From contig CACOPD010000005.1 of assembly GCA_902628835.1 (NCBI GenBank), positions 23,761 through 87,760 on the forward strand: a stretch of DNA of 64,000 bases. Reading direction: 5' to 3'. The notes under the pieces are model-generated. The model had not been told where the DNA came from. It did not search any database and was given only the letters and a program-made list of their open reading frames with translations. The DNA comes from an uncultured Alphaproteobacteria bacterium. GTDB taxonomy: Bacteria; Pseudomonadota; Alphaproteobacteria; HIMB59; GCA-002718135. Below are positions 9,729 through 18,916 of the stretch, in pieces. Within the stretch, counting starts at the first letter, position 1. Every line of letters begins with the position of its first letter. A program made the translations under genes and the position numbers.

Positions 9729-9746
9729 TAGTTATCTGCTAGTTAA
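9729..9746. promoter_or_regulatory. Direct repeat in the divergent phnA/ABC promoter region
   Basis: TAGTTAT and TAGTTAA are separated by four bases (CTGC), so the two copies sit 11 bases apart on one helix face. This is the layout of a Pho box, though the half-sites match the CTGTCAT consensus poorly. It lies in the 165-base region shared by phnA and the ABC operon and is a candidate operator for both. Low confidence because of the AT-rich setting. Confidence 0.3.
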
Positions 9747-9855
9747 ACTCAATCATAATTTGAATATTTGTTAATAAAATTGAAATAAATAGATTTAAAA
9801 TATTCTCAAATTTAATAAAATTTTGTAGATTAAAGTTAAGATACAGGGGGAATGA

Positions 9856-10989
9856 GTGGGGACAATATCACTTAAAAATATTTCAAAATCATTTGGGTCT
9901 ACACAAGTACTTAATAATTTGAATGTTGATATAAACGATGGAGAATTCTTAACATTAGTTGGTCCATCTGGTTGTGGTAAATCTACATTACTTAGAATAA
10001 TTGCAGGATTGGAACAGCAGACTTCAGGCGATGTATTAATAGATAATAAAAATGTAAATAGAGTTAGAGCCAGTGAAAGAGATTTGGCAATGGTATTCCA
10101 GTCATATGCTCTTTACCCTCATCTCACAGTAAGAAGAAATTTGGAAACTCCATTAAGACTAAGAGATTATAATGCATTTGAAAGACTTCCCTTAATTGGT
10201 AATTTTTCTCCAAGCAAAAAAGAGAAAACAGAATCTATAAATCAATTAGTAAATAAAACTTCTGAAACTCTAAAAATTTCAGAACTATTAGATAGAAAAC
10301 CTGGACAATTGTCAGGCGGTCAGAGACAAAGAGTTGCTCTTGGTCGTGCTATGGTTAGAGAGCCTGTTGCCTTTTTAATGGATGAACCTCTTTCAAATTT
10401 AGATGCGGCTTTGAGAGTTCACATGCGATCTGAACTATCTGAACTTCATAATTCACTTAAAACTACTTTTGTTTATGTAACACATGATCAAGCAGAAGCG
10501 TTAACTATGTCTTCTAGAATGGCTGTTATGATTGATGGAAATTTATTACAACTAGATACACCTCAAGAAGTATATGACAATCCTTCCTCATTAAGTGTAG
10601 CTCAATTTGTTGGAAGTCCAAAAATAAATATATTTAAAGGAACTGCGGACTCTGGTGGGACGGTAAGTTTTCTCAACGTTAATCTTAAAAGAAAAAGTTC
10701 TGAAAGTAATACAGATTTACATATTGGTATTCGACCAGAACATTTAGAAATTACAAATGAAAGTAATGAAAATACATTTAGTGGAACGGTTGCATATAGA
10801 GAAAATTTAGGTTCAGATATTTTCTTTCATGTAAATATTGAAGACGGTTCAAATAAAATAATTGTAAGGGGCTTACCACAATTTACACACCAAATTTCAA
10901 ACGGTTCTAGTGTAAATATAAAAAGAGTTTCAGATAAAGCATTGCTATTTAATGAAGCCGGAATGAGAGTTCAATTTACTAATGCATAA
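9856..10989 (+). CDS. UgpC/MalK-type ABC transporter ATPase
   Basis: A 377-residue ATPase for a family 1 importer. Walker A is GPSGCGKST near residue 36, the signature is LSGGQRQR near 154, Walker B is AFLMDEPLSNLDA, and the switch histidine is in THDQAEA. A C-terminal TOBE region follows (IGIRPEH). There is an insertion of about 25 residues around 115-140, between the Q-loop and the signature. The start is GTG with AGGGGG just upstream; an ATG at 9852 is out of frame and stops after seven codons. It overlaps the first permease gene by 8 bases and is divergent from phnA, so it probably powers phosphonate uptake. Confidence 0.92.
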   Translation: MGTISLKNISKSFGSTQVLNNLNVDINDGEFLTLVGPSGCGKSTLLRIIAGLEQQTSGDVLIDNKNVNRVRASERDLAMVFQSYALYPHLTVRRNLETPLRLRDYNAFERLPLIGNFSPSKKEKTESINQLVNKTSETLKISELLDRKPGQLSGGQRQRVALGRAMVREPVAFLMDEPLSNLDAALRVHMRSELSELHNSLKTTFVYVTHDQAEALTMSSRMAVMIDGNLLQLDTPQEVYDNPSSLSVAQFVGSPKINIFKGTADSGGTVSFLNVNLKRKSSESNTDLHIGIRPEHLEITNESNENTFSGTVAYRENLGSDIFFHVNIEDGSNKIIVRGLPQFTHQISNGSSVNIKRVSDKALLFNEAGMRVQFTNA

Positions 10990-11938
10990 TTCAAAAGCTC
11001 ACATATGGTTTATTGCACCAGCAATCATACTGATGATAATTATTTTAATCTTTCCTCTTTTTCTTGCAGGAGGAATTTCTTTTACTGACTATAATTTAGG
11101 AAACAAAACATTTGAGTGGGTTGGACTAGAAAATTATGACAAGATGTTCAATCGCAAAACATATGTCAAAATGATTTGGGCCACAGCGACGTATGTTATT
11201 GTTGTGGTTCCAATTTCTGTTGTACTTGGATTATGTGCTGCTATGCTCTTAAATTCACTAAGGTTTGGCGCTGATATATATAAAACAATTTTCTTTCTTC
11301 CAGTTATGGCAACTCTTCTTGCAATGGCAATTGCATGGGAATTTACTCTTCATCCAACATTAGGAATTGTAAATAGTTTTTTAGCAAATGGGTGTGGGGG
11401 AGTTAGGGAATTCATTCTTGGTTTTCATTGGTTGCCATGGGTAGACTCACAAGAAAGTTGGTATGCTGTAGCATGTGCAAACAACATGGATTTTCCATAT
11501 TGGTTAAAACAAAAAAATACTGCGATTTGGACAGTATGTTTCATAGGAATTTGGCAGGCTTTTGGTTTTAATATGGTTTTATATTTAGCTGGCTTAACAA
11601 GTATACCAAGAGAGTTATACCAAGCTGCAGAAATGGATGGGGCTAAATCTACTTGGGAACAATTTAAGCTTGTTACATGGCCAATGCTTGGTCCAACAAC
11701 GTTGTTTGTTGTGACTATTACTACAATTAGAACGTTTCAAGTATTTGATACCATCGAAATACTTACTAAAGGTGGTCCATCAAAAACAACGTATGTCATG
11801 ATGTATGCAATCTTTGAAAAAGCTATTCAACAAAACTTAACAAGTATCGGTGCAGCAATCACTGTTGTCTTTATTGGATTTATTCTTGTGTTAACGTTTT
11901 TCCAAAGATATGTCATTGAGAAGAGGGTTCATTATTAA
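10982..11938 (+). CDS. UgpA/MalF-type ABC transporter permease
   Basis: A 318-residue inner-membrane permease with about six membrane segments, the first at residues 10-30 (FIAPAIILMIIILIFPLF). The EAA loop that contacts the ATPase is visible (YQAAEMDGAKSTWEQF). Between the third and fourth segments lies an extra periplasmic-type stretch rich in Trp and containing three cysteines (around residues 135-175). Its start overlaps the ATPase stop, and its stop shares one base with the next permease, so the three genes form one transcript. It should pair with the downstream permease and the binding protein at 5622-6875. Confidence 0.9.
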   Translation: MHNSKAHIWFIAPAIILMIIILIFPLFLAGGISFTDYNLGNKTFEWVGLENYDKMFNRKTYVKMIWATATYVIVVVPISVVLGLCAAMLLNSLRFGADIYKTIFFLPVMATLLAMAIAWEFTLHPTLGIVNSFLANGCGGVREFILGFHWLPWVDSQESWYAVACANNMDFPYWLKQKNTAIWTVCFIGIWQAFGFNMVLYLAGLTSIPRELYQAAEMDGAKSTWEQFKLVTWPMLGPTTLFVVTITTIRTFQVFDTIEILTKGGPSKTTYVMMYAIFEKAIQQNLTSIGAAITVVFIGFILVLTFFQRYVIEKRVHY

Positions 11939-12831
11939 TGGAAGCTAAACAATATATTGGAGAAGGTTGGAAGCATGCAATCTTAATTATTGGTGCAATC
12001 GTAGTGATGCTCCCTTTTTATATGATGGTTTCTATGTCATTAAAATCTCAGCAAGAAATCCAATCAATTTCTGGTGGTCTTATTGGTGCACAAGAAACTC
12101 AGACGTTTCCCGTATGTGTTAAAACTGGTTATTCAGAAGAAACATGTACAATGAAGCCATATCAATACAACTATTGGTTTGCTTTTGAAAAAGCTCCTAT
12201 TCCTAGATACTTAATGAATGGTGTCATTGTTACTTTATCAATCTTCATCATTCAGGTTTTAGTCGCCTTACCGTGCGCGTATGCACTTGCCAAGTTACGG
12301 TTTTACGGACGAGAATTTGTTTTTTCGATGGTTTTATTTTGCTTGCTCATACCAGTTCACGGAATTGCGCTTCCATTATATGTTATGTTGGCCCAGGCAG
12401 GATTAGTTGACACCTATTCCGCCTTAATACTCCCCTGGACCATATCGGTGTTTGGAATCTTTTTAATGCGGCAATTCTTTATGACTGTTCCAGATGAATT
12501 AATTGATGCCGCCAGGATGGATGGCATGGGAGAGTACGCAATCGTATGGAAAGTAATGCTTCCAACTGCAATACCAGCGCTACTTGCTTTTGCAATATTC
12601 TCAGTTGTTGCACACTGGAATGATTATTTCTGGCCTCGTATGGTAATAACAGGAAATAGAGATCTCTTTACTCCACCACTTGGTATAAGAGAATTCAGAG
12701 GTGGGATTGATAGTGACGAATTTGGTCCTATGATGGCTTCAATAGTTACTGTAACTGTTCCTCTTATTGTTGCTTTTATAATCGCACAAAAACGATTTAT
12801 TGAAGGAATTACTTTGACAGGCATGAAGTAA
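11938..12831 (+). CDS. UgpE/MalG-type ABC transporter permease
   Basis: A 297-residue second permease of the importer with six predicted membrane segments. The EAA motif is IDAARMDGMGEYAIVWKVMLP. A periplasmic loop after the first segment holds two cysteines (PVCVKTG and ETCTM), which may form a disulfide. Its ATG overlaps the stop of the upstream permease (TAATG). The pair, with the ATPase, lacks a binding-protein gene of its own; the nearest unassigned family 1 binding protein is the one inside the divergent phosphonate cluster. Confidence 0.9.
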   Translation: MEAKQYIGEGWKHAILIIGAIVVMLPFYMMVSMSLKSQQEIQSISGGLIGAQETQTFPVCVKTGYSEETCTMKPYQYNYWFAFEKAPIPRYLMNGVIVTLSIFIIQVLVALPCAYALAKLRFYGREFVFSMVLFCLLIPVHGIALPLYVMLAQAGLVDTYSALILPWTISVFGIFLMRQFFMTVPDELIDAARMDGMGEYAIVWKVMLPTAIPALLAFAIFSVVAHWNDYFWPRMVITGNRDLFTPPLGIREFRGGIDSDEFGPMMASIVTVTVPLIVAFIIAQKRFIEGITLTGMK

Positions 12832-12845
12832 ATTCTTATCTACTG

Positions 12846-13694
12846 ATGACATTGTCAGTAAATTTTATTTTTATCTTAATTCTTGTTTCTGCTCTATGTC
12901 ATGCAGTTTGGAGTGCTATAATAAAATCAAGCAAGAACCCTTTATCGTTAATGGGTATAACGTCTGTCTTGGAAGTTACTATTTTTTTACCTTTAACATT
13001 TACTGTTCCATTTCCAACTGTAGAGGTTTGGTATTTTTTAATAGCAACCGTAATCATTCATGTCTTCTACAGACTAAATGTTATCTACTCATATAGGTAC
13101 GGTGATCTCTCTTACATATATCCAATTTCTAGAGGAAGTTCATGTTTGTTTGTAGCGATCATTAGTATTTTATTTTTAAGTTCTGATATTAGTGTTGCTG
13201 GTTTCGTAGGAATATTAATTGTTTGTATTGGATTATTTTTAATTTCTTATTCTAAAAATTTATCTTTTAACTTCAGAGGTTTTGCTCTCGCTATATCAAC
13301 GGCTATTCTAATTACTGCTTATACTTTAGTTGACGGTGTTGGGGTTAGACTTTCTGAAAATGGTTTTTCCTATATTTACTGGCTCTTCACACTTAATGGA
13401 ATACCTTTACTAATTATTGGTTTGATCTCTAAAGATGGTTTACGAAAAAGAGAAACGTACACTTTTAGATCCGGGATTGCTGCTGGTGTATTTGCAACAA
13501 GTAGTTACGCAATTGTTGTTTGGAGTATGCAATTTATAGAAATAGCTTATGTTTCTAGTATTAGAGAAATAAGCATTGTGTTTGCTGCAATTATTGGAAT
13601 GCTTTTCTTATTTGAGAAGAATGCAAAATCTAGAATAATACCTTCTATTTTAATAGTTAGTGGTATTTCAGTTGTTTATTTTCAAATTCTTTAA
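12846..13694 (+). CDS. EamA/DMT-family transporter
   Basis: A 282-residue drug/metabolite transporter family protein with about ten hydrophobic segments and a duplicated EamA layout. It starts 14 bases after the importer permease on the same strand and is likely co-transcribed. The family exports or exchanges small metabolites; the substrate cannot be read from sequence. Its place behind the phosphonate importer suggests export of a by-product or a second uptake route, which is speculation. This is a different paralogue from the EamA protein at 18917-19801. Confidence 0.8.
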   Translation: MTLSVNFIFILILVSALCHAVWSAIIKSSKNPLSLMGITSVLEVTIFLPLTFTVPFPTVEVWYFLIATVIIHVFYRLNVIYSYRYGDLSYIYPISRGSSCLFVAIISILFLSSDISVAGFVGILIVCIGLFLISYSKNLSFNFRGFALAISTAILITAYTLVDGVGVRLSENGFSYIYWLFTLNGIPLLIIGLISKDGLRKRETYTFRSGIAAGVFATSSYAIVVWSMQFIEIAYVSSIREISIVFAAIIGMLFLFEKNAKSRIIPSILIVSGISVVYFQIL

Positions 13695-13729
13695 GCAAAA
13701 AATATAGACTTTTTCTGCTAAAATTTTAT

Positions 13730-13900
13730 ATGACTTTTATGACTGAGGATATTGTGAAGGTAGATCCAAAAACTGAAACTATCTCTTGCGATGGTGGTGA
13801 AGATGGTTTAGGACATCCGGCAGTTTATTATACCTTTAATAATGAAAACAAAATTGTTTGTGGTTATTGCGGTAAAATATTTATAAAAAAAGAAGAGTAA
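13730..13900 (+). CDS. CHCC zinc-finger mini-protein (NDUFS6-like)
   Basis: A 56-residue protein. The zinc ligands are visible in order: Cys in ISCDGG, His in LGHPAVYY, and two Cys in VCGYCGK, the zf-CHCC pattern of bacterial homologues of mitochondrial complex I subunit NDUFS6. Such mini-proteins are widespread in alphaproteobacteria and are thought to be linked to complex I assembly. An in-frame second ATG at 13739 could be the real start. It ends 2 bases before the TIGR02300 gene and is probably co-transcribed with it. Confidence 0.85.
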   Translation: MTFMTEDIVKVDPKTETISCDGGEDGLGHPAVYYTFNNENKIVCGYCGKIFIKKEE

Positions 13901-13902
13901 AA

Positions 13903-14256
13903 ATGTACAAAGAATCTTGGGGTTTAAAAAGAATATGTCCAATGTGTAGTAAGCAATACTACGACTTAGGAAGAACAGAACTGGAGTGTCCTGAGTGTGG
14001 TAAAGAAATTGAAGTTACTACAATGACTAGACCAAGACGTGGAAGAAAACCTGGAAGTACTAATGCTGCTCCTTTAACAAATCCCATTCCGCCAAAACCA
14101 AAAGAAAAAGATGATGATCTTGATATCGATAATTTGGATTTAGATAACAACGAAGACAATCTTGAGGATGATACTGTTTTATTAGAAGACGAAACAGAAA
14201 TTGATCCAATAGCTGAAGGTATTAAGCCTAAAGAAGACGGCGAAGAAGAATACTAA
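13903..14256 (+). CDS. TIGR02300 family (FYDLN acid) zinc-ribbon protein
   Basis: A 117-residue alphaproteobacterial protein of unknown function. The N-terminal zinc ribbon has two CxxC pairs (CPMCSKQYYDLGR and CPECGKE), and the YYDLG segment corresponds to the family's FYDLN signature. A basic linker (TRPRRGRKPGS) near residues 43-53 resembles an AT-hook, and the C-terminal half is very acidic and Asp-rich. It lies between two same-strand genes with short gaps. The name is a family label only. Confidence 0.88.
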   Translation: MYKESWGLKRICPMCSKQYYDLGRTELECPECGKEIEVTTMTRPRRGRKPGSTNAAPLTNPIPPKPKEKDDDLDIDNLDLDNNEDNLEDDTVLLEDETEIDPIAEGIKPKEDGEEEY

Positions 14257-14278
14257 AATTTCAATAAAAATTTAGAAG

Positions 14279-15517
14279 ATGTTTAAGGTACTTCAAAACA
14301 CTTGGGCCCTTTTCTTTGGCTTTGGTTTAATCTGTCTTGGTCACGGATTACAAGGAACACTAATCGGTGTTCGTTCTGTTTTAGAAGGTTTTAGTTTTTT
14401 TGCATCAGGACTTATTATAGCTGGTTATTACGTTGGATACTTAACTGGAGCATTATCAATTCCCATTTTTTTACAACGTGTTGGTCACATAAGAGTTTTT
14501 GCTGCTTTAGCATCGCTTGCATCTATTGCTATATTATTACACTCAGTATTTGTTGATCCGTATTCATGGATGTTTATACGAATATTAACTGGCTTAAGTC
14601 TTGCTGGAATTTATGTGATCATGGAGAGTTGGTTGAATGAAAAATCAACTAATCAAACTCGCGGTCAATTACTTTCCGTTTATATGATTATTACTTTTGT
14701 TTTTGTTGGAGCAGGACAATTTTTATTAAATTTAGGCGATCCAGCTAAAGTTGATTTATTTATTTTAGTATCGATCTTATTATCATTCGCACTTCTTCCT
14801 ATTCTTCTATCTTCAACAGAACAACCAAATACAGAAAGTCCTAAATTTTTTTCTTTAAGAGAATTTTATACTGTTTCACCTTTAGGTTTTGTTGGCGCAT
14901 TAGCAACTGGTTTATCACATAGTGCAGTTTTTGGGTACGGTGCAATATATGCATCATCTATTAATTTAAGTTTATTTGAAATTTCTCTGTATATGATGAT
15001 CATAACGTCAGCTGGCGCCTTATCTCAATGGCCTATTGGATATTTGTCAGATAGAATTGATAGACGTGTCATTCTTATTGGTGTTTCCTTTATGGCTTCA
15101 GGCTTGAGTTTATTTTTTGTTTTTGCAAGCTTTATGCCACTAACATTATTCTTAATTTTTACTGGTCTTTTTTCTATTGCTTGTTTGCCTATGTATTCAC
15201 TTACGGTTGCTCATACAAATGACTTTTTACAACCTAATGAAATAGTATCAGCAAGTGCAACCTTTGGCATACTCATTGGTATTGGATCAATTATTGGACC
15301 TTTATTTGTTTCTGGCTTCATGGAAATTTTAGGAGCGGTAGGTTTTTACATCTATTTATTTTTAATACATGGACTGCTAGGATTATTTGGTTTGTATAGG
15401 ATGACACAAAGAACTAAACCCCGTGATCTTGAATCACAATACAATCCTTTACCACGAAATATTAGTCCTGCCGGTATGGAAATGAATCCAGTTACTGAGC
15501 TAACTGAGGACGAGTAA
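14279..15517 (+). CDS. Major facilitator superfamily transporter (YcaD-like)
   Basis: A 412-residue MFS transporter with about twelve membrane segments. The loop 2-3 region carries the MFS-type turn RVGHIRVF, and the second half has DRIDRRVIL, the repeated motif A. The WLNE of segment 5 (MESWLNEKS) is typical of the YcaD-like branch. The substrate is unknown. Its last 26 bases overlap the convergent msrQ gene. A 30-residue polar tail ends the protein. Confidence 0.85.
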   Translation: MFKVLQNTWALFFGFGLICLGHGLQGTLIGVRSVLEGFSFFASGLIIAGYYVGYLTGALSIPIFLQRVGHIRVFAALASLASIAILLHSVFVDPYSWMFIRILTGLSLAGIYVIMESWLNEKSTNQTRGQLLSVYMIITFVFVGAGQFLLNLGDPAKVDLFILVSILLSFALLPILLSSTEQPNTESPKFFSLREFYTVSPLGFVGALATGLSHSAVFGYGAIYASSINLSLFEISLYMMIITSAGALSQWPIGYLSDRIDRRVILIGVSFMASGLSLFFVFASFMPLTLFLIFTGLFSIACLPMYSLTVAHTNDFLQPNEIVSASATFGILIGIGSIIGPLFVSGFMEILGAVGFYIYLFLIHGLLGLFGLYRMTQRTKPRDLESQYNPLPRNISPAGMEMNPVTELTEDE

Positions 15518-16097
15518 GTCTTTTAAATATTCTGTGAAGTAACAAGAGAATAATTATTCCCATATAAATTACTGGTTCTGTTTTATCAGCGCGAACTAAA
15601 ACATAAAAATGCATACTTGCTAGAATGGCTACTGGGTAAATTAAATAGTGAATTTTCTTCCATACTTTAAAACCTAGTCGTTTAATCATTTTGTTTGTTG
15701 AAGTGATAGCAAGTGGAATTAAAAAAAGGAAACTTATAAAACCAAAAGTTATAAATGGTCTTTTTATAATATCTTGAATGATGAATTGTATATCTAAAAA
15801 ATGATCTAGAACTATGTAAGTGGAGAAATGTAAACAGACATAATAGAAAGCGAAAAGTCCAATCATTCTTCGAAAAACTACTATCGATTTTAAAGGTTTA
15901 ATATTTGATAGAGAAGTAATCATAAGTGTTATTATTATTAATCTAAGTGCCATCAAACCTAACTCATCCATTAGTTTTTCAATTGGATTAACTCCAAGAT
16001 TTCCAGTAACAAATTGGTACGCCCAGAGTAGGCTAGGAAATAGAATTAAAATAAATAAGACAGGTTTACTGCGATTAAAATTTCTGGTTGAAAACAT
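15492..16097 (-). CDS. msrQ: MsrQ, heme-binding membrane subunit of the methionine sulfoxide reductase system
   Basis: A 201-residue ferric-reductase-like membrane protein with five to six segments. Conserved histidines that can bind heme are visible (CLHFSTY, WKKIHYLIYP and SMHFYVLVRA). MsrQ passes electrons from the respiratory chain to periplasmic MsrP, which repairs oxidised methionines. It starts 3 bases after the msrP stop, the usual pairing. The 3' end overlaps the convergent MFS gene by 26 bases. Confidence 0.92.
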   Translation of the reverse strand: MFSTRNFNRSKPVLFILILFPSLLWAYQFVTGNLGVNPIEKLMDELGLMALRLIIITLMITSLSNIKPLKSIVVFRRMIGLFAFYYVCLHFSTYIVLDHFLDIQFIIQDIIKRPFITFGFISFLFLIPLAITSTNKMIKRLGFKVWKKIHYLIYPVAILASMHFYVLVRADKTEPVIYMGIIILLLLHRIFKRLTRPQLAQ

Positions 16098-16100
16098 TCA

Positions 16101-17018
16101 TTAATAAAATTTGGTCAAATCTAAATCTTTATAGAGATGTGCTACTTCTTCTTCATAGCCGTTAAACATAAGTGTTTCTCTTCTTTTAAACTCTCCAATT
16201 CGTCTCTCTGTTCCTTGACTCCATCTTGGATGATTAACATTAGGATTAACATTAGCATAAAAACCATATTCCCAAGGAGCCAATGTTTCCCAAGAAGTTT
16301 CAGGTTGCGTATCTAAAAATCTAATTTCCACTATTGATTTAATTGATTTGAATCCATACTTCCATGGAACAACTAATCTTATGGGCGCACCATTTTGATT
16401 AGGCATTTCATGACCATACAATCCAGTTGCTAATATTGTTAATGGATTCATAGCTTCGTCCATTCGAAGCCCTTCTCTATATGGCCAAATAATTGTTCTT
16501 TTTTGTTGTCCTGGCATTTCTTCCGGTCTGAAGACAGTTACAAACTGAACATACTTTGCTGAGCTTAAAGGTTCAGCCATGTTTATAAGTTCAGATAATT
16601 GAAAGCCTTGCCAAGGAATAACCATGGACCATGCTTCAACACATCTTAATCGATATACCCTATCTTCTATTGTTACATTTGATAAAATTTTTTCTAAATC
16701 AAATGTTTGGGGCTTTTTCACAAGACCATCTATTTTTATTGTCCATGGCCTAGGTTTAAAATTTCCAGAGTTTAAATGCGGATGTTTTTTATGAGTCCCA
16801 AACTCATAAAAATTATTATACGTTGTGATTTCTTCGTAAGAATTAAGTTTATCACTATCATTTAGATATTTATTATAAATTGAAGAATTATTATTATGAT
16901 TAGCAAAAGCAGATGATGATACTGTTGCCAACAAGGCGCTTGCTAATGAGCCCTTAATAAACTTTCGTCTGTTTAAATATGTTTTATATGGTGTAATCTC
17001 AGAGCTTAAAATCTTCAT
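16101..17018 (-). CDS. msrP: MsrP, periplasmic molybdoenzyme for methionine sulfoxide repair
   Basis: A 305-residue member of the sulfite oxidase fold. A twin-arginine signal (NRRKFIKGS near residues 16-24) predicts folded export by Tat. The molybdenum-binding cysteine is C126 in YRLRCVEAW, and the cofactor-binding [10 protein letters not shown] lies near residue 217. With MsrQ it reduces both stereoisomers of methionine sulfoxide in periplasmic proteins. It is first in the two-gene operon and divergent from the YejA-like gene. Confidence 0.95.
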   Translation of the reverse strand: MKILSSEITPYKTYLNRRKFIKGSLASALLATVSSSAFANHNNNSSIYNKYLNDSDKLNSYEEITTYNNFYEFGTHKKHPHLNSGNFKPRPWTIKIDGLVKKPQTFDLEKILSNVTIEDRVYRLRCVEAWSMVIPWQGFQLSELINMAEPLSSAKYVQFVTVFRPEEMPGQQKRTIIWPYREGLRMDEAMNPLTILATGLYGHEMPNQNGAPIRLVVPWKYGFKSIKSIVEIRFLDTQPETSWETLAPWEYGFYANVNPNVNHPRWSQGTERRIGEFKRRETLMFNGYEEEVAHLYKDLDLTKFY

Positions 17019-17104
17019 ATTTTAGATATATATTAATAAATCTAAAATTGTAGTAATGTTAAGAACATCTTTATCAAATCCATTTAAATTGTTAGTGTAA
17101 TTCT

Positions 17105-18895
17105 ATGAAAAATCTTTCGATCTTACTACTTAGTGTTTTCTTATTTTTATTACCTTTTGAGTTAGCTTCTGCAGAAAAAGTTCATGGAATTGCAATGCAT
17201 GGCACACCAAAATATAGCAGTAATTTTACGCATTTAGATTATGTAAACCCAAATGCACCTAAGGGTGGAACGGTAAAGTTCGGATCATATGGTTCTTTTG
17301 ATAATCTTAATAGAGTAGCATTTAAAGGTTCTAAAGCTGCTGGACTTGGGTATATTAATGATACGTTAATGAGAAGAGTTTGGGATGAAGCATTCTCTCT
17401 CTATGGTTTGATAGCTGAAAAAGTAGACTTACCTGAAGATAGATCGTCTATAACTTTTTATTTAAATTCAAATGCTACCTTTCATGATGGTTCACCAATA
17501 ACACGTGATGATGTCTTGTTTAGTTTAGAAACATTTCAAACAAAAGGAACTCCAAATCAGAAAAAAACTTATGGCAAAGTAGTCAAAACTGAATTGATTG
17601 GAAATGATGGAATAAAAATGATTTTTGCAAATAATGAAGATAAAGAATTGCCTCTTATTATTGCAGGCTTTCTTCCTATCATTCCAAAAAAGTTTTATGA
17701 AAATCTTGATGTTACAAAAACATTTTTAGATATTCCCCTAGGAAGTGGTCCGTACCAAGTTGATAGTCTCGATCCAGGACGTCAAATAAAGTACAAACGC
17801 GTTGAAAATTACTGGGCAAAAGATTTACCAGTAAATAAAGGTCTCTATAATTTTGATACAATTATTTATGATTATTACAAAGATTCAAATGTCTTAGTTG
17901 AGGCTTTTAAAGTTGGTGAATACGACTTTAGAAGAGAATACAATGTTAAGCGTTGGTTATCAGAATATGATTTCAAAGCTGTCCAGAATGGTGAAGTAAT
18001 ACTAAGAGAAATGAATAACGATAGACCAGTTGGAATGAATGGTCTTGTGATGAATACAAGACGTGACATATTTAATAATAGAAATGTAAGACTTGCTTTA
18101 AGTTATGCCTATGATCATGAATGGATTAATAAAACAATATATCAAAATGCTTATGTGAGAACAGATAGTTATTTTGATAATTCACCATTAGCTTCTTCAG
18201 GCTTACCGTCAAAAAATGAGTTAGAATTACTGAATGTATGGAAAGATGAAATTCCAGCAGAGGTATTTACGGAAACATTTACTCCACCAATTACGGATGG
18301 CAGTGGTAATGACCGTAAAAATTTATTGAAAGCAAAAGAAATACTCGAAAAAGAGGGATGGTTTGTTGAAAATGGAAAACTGGTAAAGGATGGAAAAGAA
18401 TTCAAGTTTGAGTTCTTAATTGTCAGTCCATCTGATGAGAAGATCGCCTTAGCCTATAAAAGTAATTTAAAAAAACTTGGCATTACAATGGACGTAAGAA
18501 CTGTTGATTCATCACAGTATCAAGAACGTTTGTTAAGTTATGATTTTGATATGATTAAAAGATACTGGGGCGTCAGTCTAAGTCCAGGAAATGAACAACA
18601 ATTTTATTGGGGATCAGAAGTTGGTCAAAAAGATGGAAGCAGAAATTATCCTGGTATCAATAGTCCAGCAGTTGATGCATTAATTGAAAAACTAATTAGT
18701 GCAACAAATAGAGAAGAATTAACAACGGCGATCCACGCACTTGATAGAGTATTGTTATGGGGTCACTATGTCGTTCCTCTTTATCATAGCAACAAAGACA
18801 GAATTGCTTATTGGGATTTTTTTGAATACCCAGACGAAATTCCACTTTACGGAATTGTAATTGAGTCTTGGTGGATTAATAAAGATAAACAATAA
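17105..18895 (+). CDS. YejA-like family 5 solute-binding protein (peptide/opine type), orphan
   Basis: A 596-residue periplasmic binding protein of the DppA/OppA family. A signal peptide (SILLLSVFLFLLPFELASA) precedes HGIAMHGTPKY, the start typical of YejA-like proteins. The family landmark TFHDGSPITRDDVLFS lies near residues 123-138. YejA proteins bind short peptides or microcin-like ligands. No cognate permease or ATPase is in the window, so it either docks to a transporter elsewhere or acts alone. Divergent from msrP, 86 bases away. Confidence 0.88.
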   Translation: MKNLSILLLSVFLFLLPFELASAEKVHGIAMHGTPKYSSNFTHLDYVNPNAPKGGTVKFGSYGSFDNLNRVAFKGSKAAGLGYINDTLMRRVWDEAFSLYGLIAEKVDLPEDRSSITFYLNSNATFHDGSPITRDDVLFSLETFQTKGTPNQKKTYGKVVKTELIGNDGIKMIFANNEDKELPLIIAGFLPIIPKKFYENLDVTKTFLDIPLGSGPYQVDSLDPGRQIKYKRVENYWAKDLPVNKGLYNFDTIIYDYYKDSNVLVEAFKVGEYDFRREYNVKRWLSEYDFKAVQNGEVILREMNNDRPVGMNGLVMNTRRDIFNNRNVRLALSYAYDHEWINKTIYQNAYVRTDSYFDNSPLASSGLPSKNELELLNVWKDEIPAEVFTETFTPPITDGSGNDRKNLLKAKEILEKEGWFVENGKLVKDGKEFKFEFLIVSPSDEKIALAYKSNLKKLGITMDVRTVDSSQYQERLLSYDFDMIKRYWGVSLSPGNEQQFYWGSEVGQKDGSRNYPGINSPAVDALIEKLISATNREELTTAIHALDRVLLWGHYVVPLYHSNKDRIAYWDFFEYPDEIPLYGIVIESWWINKDKQ

Positions 18896-18916
18896 AATAA
18901 GTAATCAAATATTTTT

